Of a stretch of 64,000 bases of DNA, positions 38,891-50,271 are shown in pieces; positions within the stretch are counted from its first letter, which is position 1, and every line of letters starts with the position of its first letter. The stretch is from NCBI RefSeq assembly GCF_021347895.1, contig NC_067120.1, positions 10,711,361 to 10,775,360 on the forward strand, written 5' to 3'. Below the pieces are notes generated by a model. The model did no database searches and was not told the DNA's origin. It was given only the letters and a program-made list of their open reading frames with translations. Source of the stretch: Acanthochromis polyacanthus (lineage: Eukaryota > Chordata > Actinopteri > Pomacentridae). Both the position numbers and the translations under genes were made by a program.

Positions 38891-41186
38891 ATGCACAAGT
38901 CCAAATTTAATATTTATGATCTGGTAACTGTAAAATGCCCTCAGTGGTTAGAGTCAAACCTATGAAATAATTAAATCAGCTGCTCTTAAATGTGTACCAT
39001 CAGTGAGGTTTGTTGTCAGATTAGACACAATATGATGCACACTATAATGTGGTTCATCCCTTTGGGGCACAGACTGCCTGTGTGTGTGTGTCTCAGTGTG
39101 TGTCCGGTGCTTAGAAGCCCACACAGTGTCTATTCTGTGTAGCAATTCAATTGCGTGACCAGCGCTTGCTTACCAGTGCTCACAAAGCATGCTGATATTC
39201 AACCTCTGGAAAAGGTCATCTGAGATTCCTTGCGGCAGTTGCGAGCGGATAGGTACAACTGTTGGGGCTTAACGTCTGATCCCAATGATTCCATGTAAAC
39301 TGGGCTGTCACAACAAATTTGTCAGAAACTGCAGCAAGAATGCAGCGGCGCTTTGAGCACATCTGGGAGGCAGGCCGGGCCATAATGGGACGGAAGTAAC
39401 GGTCGCCTTTCCCCAGTGGTCAGCTGTTAATCACCTACACGTTGGTGCACCGCAGACCACCGCCACGGACAACAATACTGACAACAATGGTCAGTCACCA
39501 CCGCATGATCCCACTGCCTCCCCACAAATGCAGACACACACCCACAAAGTACGTACGTGGTGTCAAAAGGACACACATTGTTGAACCAACAATATACATT
39601 CAGTCTAACTGCAGACAATAACAGTGTTTTCCTTGCCAGGTACAACTGGTTGTTGTGAGCACAGTGCAAAGCTTTACTGTCCAATTTAGAATTTTCCCTT
39701 TGCACAAACTATGCAGGACCAGAGGAAACACTGATGCTCCTATTGTTGCAGTCAAAGTTTATTTAGATTCTGAAACGTGGTCTTTGTGGAAAACAAAAAG
39801 CACTTTAAAGGGTGTCATTTTAGTTCCTTTCTCAAAAGAAATCCAAAGGAAACTTTGGATTTGTTGGGTTTTTCTGCTAAAAATTTGTAAGATCATCACC
39901 TTATTATGTAAAGTGCTAAGAGACGACATATGTTATAAAGCAAATAAAAGTGAACAAATAAACTTAAGCTTGTATACATTCAACTGACAATCATTTTTAG
40001 TATCATTTGTAGTTATTCTCCATTTATTTTCTGATTTAATTAATTAAATAAGGCAACAAAGCATTACAAAACAATGACATTTTACACTCAGTTCTTCTGT
40101 CTGGCTAACAGTCCAAAATTTAAAAATATTTTGCCTCCCACTATCACAGAAAAAAAAAAGCAGCCAATCCTCACGTGCTGGAACAAGAATGTTTAAATGC
40201 GCTTGTTTTGAAAATTACCAAAGCAATTAATCAGTGATCAAAACGGTTACAGATAAATGTTCTTTTGATGAAGCAATTGACTCTTTGTGTCAGCTGTAAT
40301 TAGCTTGTAATCAAATAACTCTATAATTTGTGGCTCTGTAAGGGTCACTCATCGCTGCCAAAATCGTGGAAAATTATCCGCCGTTTCTGCAGCTCTGAGA
40401 GTTTTGGCTCACCGTTTTGGTTTTATGTTTGGCATGTGCAGTATGTTTGAATCGCAGCCACTCTCATCGGTCCCTGCAGGCAGCTATTTCAAACATGAGC
40501 TCTATTAAACTCTCTGAACGCTACCTGCTGAGCACCAAACAGAAGAAAAATAAACTTACCAAGTGGCTGTGGTGAAACAAGCTGAAGACTCCAAATATTT
40601 TTTTAATTTAACTGAGGATCCCAACCCCAGCCCAAATGTAATCACTGTGGGTAAAAAAAAAAAAAAAAGTGTTGTTATTACTATTATGACTAATAATGAC
40701 AATAATTTTAATGGCAATGTATAATGTATTCAGTGGCACAGCAGTTGATGGAGCAAACAGACTGTAATGCACTGTCTAAATAGACTGCAGCTGTGTTCTC
40801 TCATACAGTGTGCAATTTACAAGACCCCATTAGATGATTTTTTTATTTACCTTGTTAAAAAATTGATATGGTGTTTTTTATATAAGCAAGAAGACATATC
40901 AAAATTAAAATAAGTAGTCATGGAAAACCATTCCTGCCTTGAAACTGTAGCGCACTGAAGACAGTCTAAAAAATAACTTGGATTCAGACAGCCAGGTTTT
41001 GAAATGAAACTAATTAAAGGATCCAGTAAAGGGTGGGGCTTTCTGTATTATCATTTTTGTTGATAATCTGTTTCTGACCGGAACAATACTTCACTTTTGC
41101 AACTTGCCATTGTGTCGGAAATGAACAGGTATGCTTGAACTGCAGTGAGTGGCAGAGTTGAGGATAGAGAAAAATTGCAGTTCCTC

Positions 41187-41532
41187 ACTTGGACACTAGA
41201 GGTTGACTCCAAAAGTGAGTCAACCATAAACCCTCATGTTGAAATGTCCAGCTTTACAGTAGAAATAAACATGTTTACAGCCTGGTACAAAAATGATTTT
41301 GGCCTCTACTGCTAATTTCATGACAACTGTACAAAGGGACAATTTTGAAACTCACTCATTAAAATTGCATTAAGGCTTAAAGGCATGACCACTTTGAGTG
41401 ACAGGCGGGTGCCGTCATAAGACAGTCAGTCGCCTAAAGTTGACTACAAGGCACCAATCCACCCCTTTACCCATTTTTGGATTAGCCAGGAGGTAGGAGG
41501 AGTCAGGCACTGCCAAGCTGGTGACAACTGGC
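41187..41532 (+). repeat. Percomorph dispersed repeat
   Basis: Contains GGACACTAGAGGTTGACTCC, CATGTTTACAGCCTGGTACA, TTTGAGTGACAGGCGGGTGC and GCCAAGCTGGTGACAACTGG in one order, words I recognise from a repeat frequent in percomorph fish clones. I do not know its class. It may extend left to about 41020. Confidence 0.6.
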
Positions 41533-41624
41533 CAGCTCATATCCAGTAATTATTGTGTACTTTTTTTATATGTAATCATGATTAACAGATTAGGGGTTCA
41601 ATAATGCCAGAAGATACTTTAACA

Positions 41625-41654
41625 GAATATCAGTTAGATGAATATCAGTTAGAT
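41625..41654 (+). repeat. Tandem 2 x 15 bp repeat
   Basis: GAATATCAGTTAGAT occurs twice with no spacer and no mismatch. Confidence 0.9.
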
Positions 41655-42061
41655 TAACTGGCTATCAAAGGATGCAGATCTGTGGTTCGTAAAAAACAAG
41701 AAATGTGTTGAAGTAAATGATATCATAAAATACAGAGAATAATCAAATCATTCATTATGTAGCTGCGTCTGAGCATTAGCTCTAGGTAGAGGCTAAGAGT
41801 AATCTTAAGTAAACAGATTCTGATGACGACTGTTTCATACATATACACTTAAATGGTATTTCTAATTAAGAAGTCTAAGTCATTATAAGAGAAAGGTTTC
41901 TAAGTCATTTCCACAATGGATTATCTCTTAACTTGATATCAAAAAACATGTTTTTAGTCAAAACAGCAATAACCTGATAGAACTGCGTTTCATTTAAAAA
42001 CAGACTGGAGAGGGGATTACTGATAACTTAAAAATACAAAACATCCCGCTATATTGCATAC

Positions 42062-42174
42062 ATTTTAATATCCCTTATTAGTCCCACAAGGGGAAATTTG
42101 CAGTTTTCACACATCCCAATTGGGGTCAGAGCACAGGGTCAGTCATGGTATAGCGAACTCTGGAGCAGGAAGGG
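42062..42174 (+). repeat. Left half of a fish dispersed repeat, interrupted
   Basis: Contains TTATTAGTCCCACAAGGGG and GGAGCAGGAAGGG, words I recognise from a repeat common in percomorph genomes. It stops exactly at the TTAA where the element 42179-43093 begins and resumes at 43098. I do not know the family name with certainty. Confidence 0.6.
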
Positions 42175-42178
42175 TTAA

Positions 42179-43093
42179 AGCTCGTGTCTGGAGTTTGAAT
42201 CGCAGCGTCTCCCAAAACACTGTTGGTCCCTCCCTCCGTCTGATTTCGCCCCTTTATTTGTGCACGCGCGCAGTACCTGAGAGGAGTGCCCGGAGTGCTG
42301 CAGCATCTTGCCTGTTTTGCTCTTTTCCACTCTTCTACATTTAGTACATTTAGTAAATAATAAAGGAATTACGTTAGAATTCTGTATTGAGTCTAACTTG
42401 TCCTAATACCAAAATAACATGTATCTGCTAGGACGAACTAGTAAAGTTTCAATATGTGATTACACTCGTGTATCCCTCTCGATGATGTTGTTTATCAAAC
42501 TTAGTGCATTTACGCGTGTATATGTGTTACATTGTTTATTTATTGCTATCTAGAGTTCAGAATTCCATGACTCCTCTGACGAAGAGTATGTCCCAGACGC
42601 CCCAACATCTTCCTCCAGAGGTCGGGCATCTAAACGAAGCAGTCAGGTGGGCTATGGAGGCCGTGGTCGGGGAGCGACGCGAGCACCCCGAGCCAAAAAA
42701 CGTCCTGCAGTCTCTTGGCCTGACAAGCCGTGGGATTGGTAACTTTTCTGGAAGTTGCTGATCCCTGATGCTCTCTCCTCCACAAGCAAAACAAATGTGC
42801 GCGCGGTTGCGTAGTGCGTAGCTCGCCCACCTCTGCATGGGCTTGCTTGCTGTGCGCGTAACCGTTGATTGACAGCATGACAAAGCTGAAGCTTGAACTT
42901 GATTGGCTAGCTGCCGACCGGCGCTTTTTGGAATAACATGGGGGTCTATGAGAGGAAGGCGGAGCTCATGAATAAATTTTCATATCGCGTCATACTAACA
43001 TTATATTATAGTATCGAACTAGACTAACACATTTAAGCGTTGTTAAACAATGATACATAAATTGAAAACAAACGGAAACTCCGGACAAGAGCT
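42179..43093 (+). mobile_element. TTAA-inserting DNA transposon, probably piggyBac-like, internally deleted
   Basis: A 915-bp insertion with 18-bp terminal inverted repeats: the left end is AGCTCGTGTCTGGAGTTT and the complement of the right end is AGCTCTTGTCCGGAGTTT, two mismatches. It is flanked by TTAA (42175-42178) and TTTA (43094-43097). The flanks join into one continuous older repeat whose uninterrupted form I recall as GGGTTAAGGGCC, so the target already contained TTAA. The interior has a short acidic and arginine/glycine-rich coding remnant but no catalytic domain. PIF/Harbinger (3-bp TTA duplication) is an alternative, but the TTAA fit favours piggyBac. The ends begin AGC, not the usual CC, so it may be an unusual family. 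Confidence 0.65.
42554..42742 (+). pseudogene. Short transposase-like N-terminal remnant inside the TTAA element
   Basis: An open stretch of 62 codons without its own ATG, ended by TAA at 42740-42742. It begins just after CTATCTAG, which resembles a splice acceptor. The peptide has an acidic patch (DSSDEEYVPDAPTSSSRGR), then an RG-rich basic stretch (GGRGRGATRAPRAKKRP). Acidic N-termini followed by basic segments occur in piggyBac-type transposases, but no catalytic motif is present and the match is only by character. It may be an exon fragment left after internal deletion. Confidence 0.35.
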
Positions 43094-43097
43094 TTTA

Positions 43098-43200
43098 GGG
43101 CCTTGCTCAAGGGCCTGACAGTGGCAGCATCAGGGTTTGAACCTCTGACCTTCTAATCAGTAGTCCAGAATATTAACTGGTGCATCACCACTGCCTTTAA
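43098..43200 (+). repeat. Right half of the interrupted fish dispersed repeat
   Basis: Reads on from 42174: GGGCCTTGCTCAAGGGCCTG, GACAGTGGCAGC and GGGTTTGAACCTCTGACC. The last word resembles a tRNA B box, which would suit a SINE-like origin, but it is also seen in other fish repeats, so the class is left open. Confidence 0.6.
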
Positions 43201-45253
43201 ATTCCTACTAAGTTCAATGAAGTTCTGGTCATTGTCATGTCCAGTCTTGCACACATAAATTACTCTTATTGAGGAAGCTAGTTGACGAGTTCAATGAACA
43301 TCTTTTATATCCCCTCTTTTATTAATTTAGCAGCAAAGTGCTCCATAAACAGCTACAGGACAAAAACAAACCAAGGAGTTATATGAGTTTGAAGGACATT
43401 TGTCACAGCATGTTCCATGTGAAGGCTACCAGTTTACACTGCAGTAAAGATGACACTGTTTGTCCTGAAGGGCTGCAATGACAGAGCACAGACACATTTA
43501 ATTTAAGGCCTGCAGGCCAGCTGAGGAGTGAAGTAGCTCTGCATTGCTGATGGACAACTCACATCTAGCACATCTAATTAGCACCCACGTTCTTCACACA
43601 ATATGAAAAAGATGTTGTGAGTGACATCATGTGATGAGTATGAGCACTGTGAGCAGCGGAATAGAAATAATTTGTCCTAAATAAAACAACAAGTGTCGTT
43701 TTGCTCCATCTCAGTCCAGCAGACTCAGACGAGAGATCCACAATTACAACTTGCAGATGTGACCTTCAGAAACACAGCAACAACATCATCTCGGTTACAA
43801 TACACCCACACAGAGGAAGAAAATAAAGAGGCAGTGTACGTGAGGCCTTAATAAGTGTGACAGTACTAGCAGGAAAATCAATTCAACTCCTCTGTTATCC
43901 GTCTCCCTCTTTTTAAAAATGGAGCGTCCAGCATTCCTCACATGCCGAGTATTGTAGGTTGGCTGGAATGCCGCCCGTACTTGGACGAGGCTGTATGATT
44001 TCCAGTGTGTGTGACACTGTTCAGCGGATGATGTCTGAGGAAGGAGGTTACCCCAGAATGTAAACAGCACTCCAGACGGACCTGACCTTTGCTAGCATGA
44101 ATTGGCTGAGCCCCTTATGACTGCAGGGGACAACAGCCCTGAAATATTATTGCTGCAGCACACAGACAATCATTCAACTCTTTGCCAAAGAGCTGTTCCG
44201 TTTCACTGTTGCAAACTTATTCAAGAACTTCTTTGCGAAGGGAAAAAGAAAAAAACAAAACAATGACAGCACTGAGAGACAAGGGAGTGACCTGGACATG
44301 AGACTATTCTGCTCTTCAGGAATACAAAGACGTGTTTCATTGTGAAATACGCGCACAATATCACAACCGAATGTAAAATTTGGACAAGCAGATTATGAGC
44401 GTCTCATAAAAATCCCAGATGTGGTGAGAACACTGTAACGTTCCCGTTATAGTATGTCCATTGTGCATGAAAAAAGTCCCCTTGACAGCCTCACAAAGTA
44501 AATTTTGGATGTATTCATAATTTATGTACTCAGTTTATGAAATGTCCTTTATACATGTAACAGCAACACGGCTACGATTCTTAATAAATAACAAAACTGT
44601 GTTTGCAAGAACATTTCTTCCACAGAGTATCAGAACATTAAACACTACCGCAATATTAACAAAATCCTGTTTTTGATTCCCCACTTATAAATATTAAAAT
44701 CTATTTAATGAGGCATATACAAGCCACAACCACAGAAGCAATCTATTTTCATAATCCAATTTAAGAGAGTATTCCCCTGGAGGGCTAAGTGTCAACGAAT
44801 TATTCAGATTTCACACATAGAGGAGGAGATGGGCAATTGTGATACATGGTGTTGATTGATGTCACTTAGCAGCAGCATCGGCGCTCGGCTTCCCCTCCCC
44901 AGGCCCCGGAGACTACTTCCAAAATTAAACAGGTCAGAGGTCCACGTTGTAGTCGGTGAACAGCAGCAGAAGAATCAACCGTCAGGACCCACGCTCTCAT
45001 ATTACCAACGTGCAGTAAAGCATCCAGAGCTGACATTACCATTAATGTAATGTCTGTCCTCACACATATATTATTAAACAGGACAACACAAAGCTACTGG
45101 AAGTGAAATGCTTAATTTAATGCACATCTATACAATGCAGACCCTACTTTCTTGATGAGATTAGTGAGCAAGAGCTTTAGGATACTTGGTGAGAGGGATC
45201 CAAGGCACCTAAACTACAGGTAGTAATTAATGCTCACTGATGATGTGGGTATA
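43201..45253. other. Noncoding stretch
   Basis: No gene or repeat recognised. Possible conserved noncoding character near 43490-43595 and 44735-44870. Confidence 0.55.
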
Positions 45254-46002
45254 TTTTTAAAACCGAGCTTCTCTAATCAGACCAGTAGGAGAGCTCGCAT
45301 TACTCTGCTTCTGAAGTGTTTGCACTGGTTACGGTCTCTTCTACAAAGTATTCTAAGATTTTTTTCATAGTTTATGAAACTTTAATGTTCTTGGTCCTTC
45401 GTATTTATTCGATGAACCCTCTAGAAGCCCCAGGTCTTCTTGTTAGTAGGGGCTTTTTAATTAAAGCTAAAGCCAGAGCAACAATCTACGGTGAGGCAGT
45501 ATTTTGTTATTACGGCCCACATCTCTGGAACGAGCCCACCGGAAGAGCTGAGAGCAGTGGAGAGTGTTGAGGTTTTAAAAGGTAAACTCAAGACCTACCA
45601 TTTTAAACAGGCTTTTGATCAATTTGACAGATTTTATTTAACTATTACTACTCTTACAACTAATTTTGTTTATTAATTTCTCTATTTATTCACTTACTTA
45701 CATATATCAGTCTATTTAATGTACAGTTGATGACTTTATCATTACAATTCTGACTTGTATTTCTGTGTCTATATCTTAACAGATATTTCAGTATATTGTA
45801 TTTTATTTACCTCTCTTTTTTACATACTTTTCTCTCATATGGTGTTTCCTCATAGTATGTGTTTTATAGGATAGTGTGGTTTCGGTTCGTAAATCCCTGT
45901 GTTTTAGAGTCCTTAAGGGGATGTAGGGTTGTCCATACTGCTTTATTGCACTTTGTTTTGCATTCCATTTGTATGGAAAGTGTTCTATAAATAAAGTTTG
46001 AT
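45254..46002 (+). mobile_element. 3' end of an L2/Rex1-like non-LTR retrotransposon (LINE)
   Basis: A 5'-truncated, decayed copy. From about 45316 to 45540 one frame reads LEAPGLLVSRGF, then YGEAVFCYYGPHLWNEP, and from about 45530 a second frame continues PEELRAVESVEVLKGKLKTYHFKQAF. This is the conserved C-terminal end of the reverse-transcriptase ORF of L2/Rex1-like LINEs (RxxGExxFxYYxPxLWNxLPEELRxxxxVxxFKxxLKTxxF), interrupted by one frameshift near 45535. After the stop comes an AT-rich 3' UTR ending GTATGGAAAGTGTTCTATAA and ATAAAGTTTGATTGG, the tail typical of these LINEs. The copy cannot be active. Confidence 0.82.
45316..45676 (+). pseudogene. LINE reverse-transcriptase C-terminal fragment, frameshifted
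   Basis: The readable coding part of the L2/Rex1-like element above: 84 residues in the first frame and the rest in the frame ending at 45676. The catalytic reverse-transcriptase palm is not included; only the C-terminal tail of the polyprotein survives. Confidence 0.75.
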
Positions 46003-46014
46003 TGGTTACAAATG

Positions 46015-46318
46015 CCTGGGGTGGGCCTGGGATCTTTCTGCATGGAGTTTGCATGTTCTCCCTGAGCATGCGTGGGTTTTCTCCGGGCACTCCGGCTTCC
46101 TCCCACAGTCCAAAAACATGCTGAAGTTAATTGACTACTCTAAATTGCTCGTAGGTGTGAATGCGAGTGTGATTGTTCGTCTATGTATGTAGCCCTGCAG
46201 CAGACTGGCGACCTGTCCAGGGTGTCCCCTGCCTTCGCCCGAGTCAGCTGGGATAGGCTCCAGCACCCCCCACGACCCTAATGAGGATAAAGCGGTGTAT
46301 AGAGGATGGATGGATGGA
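46015..46318 (+). mobile_element. 5'-truncated RTE-like LINE 3' tail inserted in the L2-like LINE
   Basis: About 304 bp of noncoding LINE tail: GGAGTTTGCATGTTCTCCCT, CTCCGGCTTCCTCCCACAGT, ACTGGCGACCTGTCCAGGGT, CAGCTGGGATAGGCTCCAGC, ending in a short ATGG repeat. These words belong to a LINE tail widespread in fish, probably RTE/Expander type (name uncertain). It is bounded by a 12-bp direct repeat TGGTTACAAATG at 46003-46014 and 46319-46330, the target-site duplication of its retrotransposition. Confidence 0.85.
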
Positions 46319-47546
46319 TGGTTACAAATGTGCTTTGCAGGACCTAAACATATTTACTTTGAAATGGTAAAGTAATAAAACAGTGACTTTTACATTTACA
46401 GGTGGTGCATGCCAGTTGCAAAACTGAGTAGCACAGCAGAGAATAACGATGAGCGAAAGATAGCGGAAAAGAAATGCAGCCTCACACTCACAGCTCTTGC
46501 AACAGGTGACTTCAGTCATCGTTGACCTTTGGCTTTTGTCGACTGAACACATAAACACATGACCCCCTGTATGTCAAACTACATATAGGCCTTTAGAAGA
46601 TAGCTTAAACATTTGCTTAGCCAAGTGCTACTCAGTGGCCTCTTTGAATAAACCACCTTTTCTTGTGTAAACCGCTTGCCTATCTCATCGACTCTGAGCA
46701 CATCAGCTCTGCATGTCCCAGCTTACAGCAATCACGCTGCTGCCTTGAAAGTTTCACAAAGGCGTATCGAGTGCGGTGTAGTCGGAGCAGATGCTGCCAT
46801 CAGTAAAAAGATGAAGAGCGGCAGTTGCATCTTATTACTGTGTCTTAGAATAGTGATCTTAATCCCCGGCCTAAAGTGCTTACAGCTGAGAGATAACAGA
46901 GCCCTGCCTCTGGCACCTTCCTTCAGGGTCTCGGACACAGCTGCTTAGATACAGCTCGGGTACAATGTGGGACATTCCTAGCTACATCATGCCTTTGTCA
47001 GCTGCTTGATCAGGACTAAGAGAGGAGACTCTAAACGTGAATATTTTTGCTCTATATGACACCTGAAGTATTAGTGATGGATGTGTCTGGTGTTTTAAAT
47101 TTCCATAAAGAATAAAAACATTCCAATCTACATGTGGAAAGTTTCTGTTTTCTTTCAGTGACATGTGGAGCATTTCCTCCTCCACATACATGAAATTCCA
47201 ACCATAAATGGATTAACTGAAATAAAAATAGCTCAGGGGCTGTTCTGGAAACACCTGATATTAATGAAATGCTACATGAACCCGCTCCGTCCACTTGGCT
47301 GTTGATCTAAGAGGCTGCAGGTAAGCACTTTGGGCTCTTGTGTTACAGCTTTGGCCTCACCAGTCACTCTGTTTACTGACTCTCACTGCAGTATCATGTT
47401 ATACGTTACCTCGACAACACTGCGATTATGTTCGCTTCTCCATTCATGTCCCACTCTCGTCCCCTCAAGAAACACTCTTCTTGTCACCACACTGAACGAA
47501 CAAAGCATCCATAATACAATAAGACTTGAGAGGCTGACCTAAAGAA

Positions 47547-47547
47547 C

Positions 47548-47589
<42 letters not shown>
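47547..47589 (+). repeat. (CTAT)n microsatellite
   Basis: About ten CTAT units followed by two CCAT-like variants. Confidence 0.93.
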
Positions 47590-48273
47590 CATCCATCATA
47601 CAGGACTTAGGGATCTGCTTGATGCCAAATACAACACGGCTCCTTCAGAGGTCTTACAGAGTTCAAGTCACAACAGGTTTTAGCTGTTTTGGCAGCTTGC
47701 AAAAGACCAACAGCGCAGCATATCAGGCAAAGCTGCTCATAATGTTGAGCTGTACTGTGCAGTTTTTAGCCACTTTAGATGTTCACAGTCTAATCCATCG
47801 CATAATACCATCAGGGAGTCAGTAGTCGATAGCAATAAAGTTGAATTTCCACAATTGTTGGAAACAAAGTCGATGCCAAAAAAAAATACAAAAAATAAAT
47901 AAAAAAGCAGTCACATAAATGTATTCCAACATAAAGTGTATTTTTAAAATCACAATCAAAGAAGCAAAAAAAACAAACAAAAAAACTGCTGTGACCTCTA
48001 ATGAACACTGAGTCTTCACTATGGTGTTATTGCTACTGCCAACCAAAGCCTGTTGTTCATTAACTCCAGATTGTATACAGTCTAGGCAACCAAAAAAACA
48101 CACAAAAGCTGTTTTTGAAGCCAAAGTAACATCAAAATCAGAATGACAGAAGTGCTGAGTAGAATCTGTGCTGGTAGTAGCTGAGTGCCATGCAGGGTAA
48201 ACATGAAGATAGACGCCAGAATAAAAGAAAACTATATAGAGGGCCTTTAGAAAGCTGCATCTTTAGTAGTTAC

Positions 48274-48300
48274 TGGCAACTACGTAGTTGCCACAGCAAC
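48274..48300. promoter_or_regulatory. Perfect 20-bp palindrome overlapping an RFX X-box-like motif
   Basis: TGGCAACTACGTAGTTGCCA (48274-48293) is a perfect palindrome. Its right half begins GTTGCCACAGCAAC (48287-48300), which matches the RFX X-box GTTGCCATGGCAAC at 12 of 14 positions. RFX proteins bind such inverted GTTGCC/GGCAAC half-sites. Function is not shown; no transcription unit is recognised beside it. Confidence 0.4.
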
Positions 48301-49325
48301 CCATGCAGATACGTAGGTGAAATCTGGGCACAGTAATCCGATCTGGTCACAGTCCATCTTCAAGATCTGATTTGTGAAACAATCAGATTTGAACAAAGCC
48401 TATGCTAGCCTTACCAAGATAGCTTTAGCTCTGCAAAGGTTACTTATTGCTGGAACAGATGGAAAACTGCGTTGGTTAGGTTTGAGGGCATAAACATTTT
48501 TAAGAACATGTTGATATAAAGTTAACAACTAAAACTCACTCAGGTCAGAAGGCCTATTTTTGGACATGTTTAAGGTGCTTCCTCCTTTTGAAATACTTAG
48601 ACCTCTATAAAGTCAAGTGAAAAATCAAAATTATTTATGTCAGAAACTTTACTTTTTGAGCCTAAAACCATTCTAGTTTTTTCAGCTAAATAAAACATAG
48701 ATTTTCTACATTTAACACTTAACATGTCAGGGAGGGCAAACATGAACATCTATTGTGAATATTGCTCAAAATTAAACAGTCTCACAGCAAAACGCCTCAG
48801 TAAATTTCTCTGTGCAGCCTCCTTCACAAACTACACATTATTCTGTTTTCCTCCGTCTAAGGTGAGCCGTTTGAGAAATGGTAATTTGAGGGCTCCACTT
48901 AAAAAGCAGGTATGTCAGGAGCACAGTAATCTGTAGGCACAATTCTGGTCTGTTTATCTGCTGCAAGCGTCTGTCTGCCGCGTGTATAATGACAGGGTGG
49001 GATTGCAATAAAAAAAAGCAAATCAGCCACCTCAATTTGAGTTCAAGATCATAAGGAGTGCACTTCTGCTCACCTAAGAAGATTCCTGTCCGTTTACTGT
49101 TCATTCAAACTTTAATCTGAGCTTCAGGAACAATATAACGTACAAACCTCTTCAGAAAATACTCTGATATCTACCTCTAAGCAGTTAGCTTAACAATTGG
49201 GGGCATAATGATGTTCACGGCTGGTGACACGTGTATAAGTGCTACAGCACCTCATTTAGCAGGGTAAGGAAATGAGGGGATGGCAGAAATGTAGCCATTT
49301 AAGGCAGTTTTACCGATATTTATTG

Positions 49326-49353
49326 TACTCTGTGGCCACTTTATTAGGTACAC
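49326..49353 (+). repeat. Solo end of a second Tc1-like family
   Basis: TACTCTGTGGCCACTTTATT followed by AGGTACAC is close to the inverted-repeat tip of another common fish Tc1-like family. No partner end or transposase was seen nearby, so this is a residual stub. Confidence 0.5.
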
Positions 49354-50271
49354 GTGATGAGTTATAAACTCTACTTAACTGCATGTATTACTGAGACGGT
49401 TGTTTTCAAAGGAATTGAATTGCACCACATTATATTGAAAGACGTCTACAATGAATTAGTGTCAACAAAGCATTATAATCTTCCCAAACGTAGAATCTGT
49501 TTTATTGGCTCGCATTCGACAGCATCCTGTTTCCACATAAGAACAGTATGGATTTTCACAGCAGCTCACAAAAACAAGAAAACATATGACAAACAAGAAA
49601 ATAACGCTCATGCTACTGTGACCAATAACTGCGGAGCCTCTATAACTTCAGTATATTAAATATGAAAACCCCAGTGATAGATTTTAATGAAATGAGCTGA
49701 GACGAACACTCTGGAGGTACAGTCGGCTGACACTGTGCAGAGAGGGCTTCAATAAGCTTCAGAGCCGCTTCAGCATCACTCTGTCCCGAGTCATTTCATA
49801 AAATATTTAGGATCTGATACATGCTAAAAGCATTGCAGACACAAGTACATACTTCACTAACATTAGGCAGCTTAGGAGGGAGCTGCATTCAAGGACTCTG
49901 TCACACGTTTTGCTGTTATGGCAACAGTTTTAGAAGTTAAAATAAAATCTTTTCTGGACAAAAGGTGATAATATATTCTGACAAATAAAGCAGCTGATTA
50001 ATGCAACAGAAAATGGCACAAACATTCAATAATTATCAGTATGCTTCTGTAATAGTTTGTCAATTTATTTTAAAGAAGTGTGTCAATATTGTCTTAGTAA
50101 GTAAAACACAATTTGGTTGTGCTGTTGTATCGATAACTATGTCAATATTTGATCCAGTTAATCTGCCGTGGGTATGTCTACACCAGTCATGAAACTTGTT
50201 TTTTACAAAAAAAGAAATGAGCTTAGAGGAGAGAAATGAAGAATGTCACTTTAGCATCAATTTATTGAACA

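Larger units (their letters stand above)
36665..41186. other. Noncoding stretch around the 38.5 kb island
   Basis: Besides the candidate island at 38517-38890, a homeodomain-rich block at 37310-37400 (TCTATTAATTAGTGCACTGT and AATAATTAGCTCATGAATAA) looks conserved in character. A TTGGTAAGTTT donor-like site on the minus strand near 40557 has no supporting exon. Confidence 0.5.
46331..49325. other. Noncoding stretch
   Basis: Holds a CTAT microsatellite and the palindrome/X-box-like site. CTGCAG followed by GTAAGC at about 47320 is a donor-like site with no recognisable exon before it. Confidence 0.55.

Noticed and set aside
40535..40580. Minus-strand microexon between TCTTCAG and GTAAGT near 40557
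   Set aside because: Only 22 nt, weak acceptor with no polypyrimidine tract, no homology.
43110..43160. tRNA B-box-like GGGTTTGAACCTC as a possible tRNA gene
   Set aside because: No A box at the right distance and no cloverleaf; part of the interrupted dispersed repeat.
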